Assembly: GCA_002085355.1 (NCBI GenBank)
Contig: NATN01000137.1
Location: forward strand, 1-7,346
Length of the DNA stretch: 7,346 nucleotides
Direction: 5' to 3'
Source of the DNA: Candidatus Zhuqueibacterota bacterium 4484_87
GTDB taxonomy: Bacteria; Zhuqueibacterota; Zhuqueibacteria; Thermofontimicrobiales; Thermofontimicrobiaceae
Positions 6,612 to 7,346 of the stretch are shown piece after piece. The stretch's first letter is position 1. Each line of letters starts with the position of its first letter. The notes beneath the pieces were generated by a model. It did no database searches and was not told where the DNA came from. It saw nothing but the letters and a program-made list of their open reading frames with translations. The position numbers were made by a program, and so were the translations under genes.

Positions 6612-7346
6612 ATTCAACTGTCACACTTTTTGCCAGATTACGCGGCTGATCTACGTCACAACCGCGGCGCACTGCGATGTAATAAGCAAGAAGCTGCAAC
6701 GGAATTATGGTCAAAATAGGTGTTAACATTTCCATAAAAGGCGGCACGTAGATCACGTGATCAACCTTTGTTTTGATATATGTATCTCCCTCGGTCGCAA
6801 TGGCGATGAGTTTTCCTTTCCGCGCACGAACTTCCTCAATATTGCTGACTATTTTCTCGTACGTTGAGTCCCTCGTTGCAATAAAAACAACCGGCATATT
6901 TTCATCAATAAGTGCAATAGGCCCGTGTTTCATTTCCGCTGCCGGATATCCTTCCGCGTGAATATAAGAAATTTCCTTTAACTTCAACGCGCCTTCCAGC
7001 GCTACCGGAAAATTAAATCCTCGTCCGAGATAAAGAAAATTTGGCATTTGCCAGTATTTATCCGCAATCTCTTCAATCTGATCCCGATGTTTGAGAATTC
7101 TCTCAACCCGATCCGGCAACAGCTTTAGTTCTTTGACAATTTCTCTGCCCTTGCTTGCAGACATAGTGCTCATCCGTGCGAGCAAAACGGTCATCATTGA
7201 CAACACAGTTACTTGCGACGTGAAGGCTTTTGTTGAAGCAACACCAATTTCAGGACCTGCGTGCAAATAAACGCCGGCGTCCGTTTCTCTGGCGATGGTG
7301 GAGCCGACGGCATTACAGATGCCAAAAACTTTCGCCTGTTTCCTTT
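6610..7346 (-). CDS. glmS: Glutamine--fructose-6-phosphate aminotransferase (isomerizing), C-terminal part
   Basis: The visible 244 residues are the C-terminal part of GlmS, a cytoplasmic enzyme of about 610 residues. It converts fructose-6-phosphate and glutamine to glucosamine-6-phosphate, the first step to UDP-GlcNAc for peptidoglycan and LPS. The reading frame is open to the window edge, so the 5' end is missing. The TTG at 7266 is an internal leucine in the conserved run ETDAGVYLHAGPEIGVASTK. This part covers most of the isomerase half, with its second SIS domain. Catalytic residues match the E. coli enzyme: Lys485 and Glu488 in ALKLKE, His504 in EMKHGP, and Lys603 in the C-terminal LAKSVTVE. 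The protein ends exactly where the family does, so it looks functional. The glutaminase half, the promoter and any glmS ribozyme would lie outside the window. The gene heads an operon with the exported TPR protein. Confidence 0.97.
   Translation of the reverse strand, partial: RKQAKVFGICNAVGSTIARETDAGVYLHAGPEIGVASTKAFTSQVTVLSMMTVLLARMSTMSASKGREIVKELKLLPDRVERILKHRDQIEEIADKYWQMPNFLYLGRGFNFPVALEGALKLKEISYIHAEGYPAAEMKHGPIALIDENMPVVFIATRDSTYEKIVSNIEEVRARKGKLIAIATEGDTYIKTKVDHVIYVPPFMEMLTPILTIIPLQLLAYYIAVRRGCDVDQPRNLAKSVTVE

Noticed and set aside
6615..6617. TTG as an alternative start of the TPR/binding-domain gene
   Set aside because: It overlaps the end of glmS. The ATG at 6599 has GAGGA at ideal spacing and gives a normal signal peptide start.
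7264..7266. TTG as a glmS start
   Set aside because: The frame stays open to the window edge and the 26 upstream codons encode conserved GlmS sequence (such as TIARETDAGVY). The codon is an internal leucine.

Overview
The window holds four protein-coding genes on about 7.3 kb. One is on the + strand and three are on the - strand. No RNA gene, insertion sequence, CRISPR array or attachment site was seen. The genes are chromosomal housekeeping or metabolic types from an anaerobic or facultatively anaerobic bacterium with moderate GC (low to mid 40s percent by eye). The Shine-Dalgarno sequences are strong (AGAGGGG, AGGAG, GAGGA), which argues against Bacteroidetes proper. The gene types would fit a Calditrichota/KSB1-like or other deep FCB-group lineage, but that placement is a guess from style and not a phylogenetic result.

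Layout. Positions 1-148 are a noncoding leader with two stem-loops, the second resembling an intrinsic terminator. 149-3199 (+) encodes a 1016-residue protein with two BcrAD/BadFG-type ATPase domains and a DUF2229-like C-terminal half, of the 2-hydroxyacyl-CoA dehydratase activase superfamily. It uses a TTG start. 3200-3385 is the gap between two converging genes and carries a good intrinsic terminator for the - strand gene. 3386-4516 (-) encodes a KamA-family (lysine 2,3-aminomutase-like) radical SAM protein. 4517-4745 is an AT-rich gap with a convincing sigma70-type promoter for the KamA-like gene, a small palindrome, and a hairpin just after the next gene. 4746-6599 (-) encodes an exported protein with N-terminal TPR repeats and a C-terminal type 1 periplasmic-binding-protein domain. 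6610-7346 (-) is the C-terminal 244 residues of glmS, running off the window edge.

How the genes fit together. glmS and the TPR/binding-domain gene are separated by only 10 bases, and the second gene's ribosome binding site overlaps the glmS stop codon. They very probably share a transcript, which links an envelope protein to the enzyme feeding UDP-GlcNAc (peptidoglycan and LPS) synthesis. The two-domain plan resembles that of the penicillin-binding-protein activator LpoA. The KamA-like gene has its own promoter and terminator. The activase-like gene converges on it and is not co-transcribed with it. Both belong to oxygen-sensitive Fe-S families common in anaerobic metabolism.

The points most worth a second look are these. 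The KamA homologue lacks the canonical PGGGGK motif and the aspartates that hold lysine. The activase-like protein has a degenerate first ATPase domain and no dehydratase subunit nearby. The LpoA-like gene lies behind glmS. I did not find a clear, wholly new system in this window.
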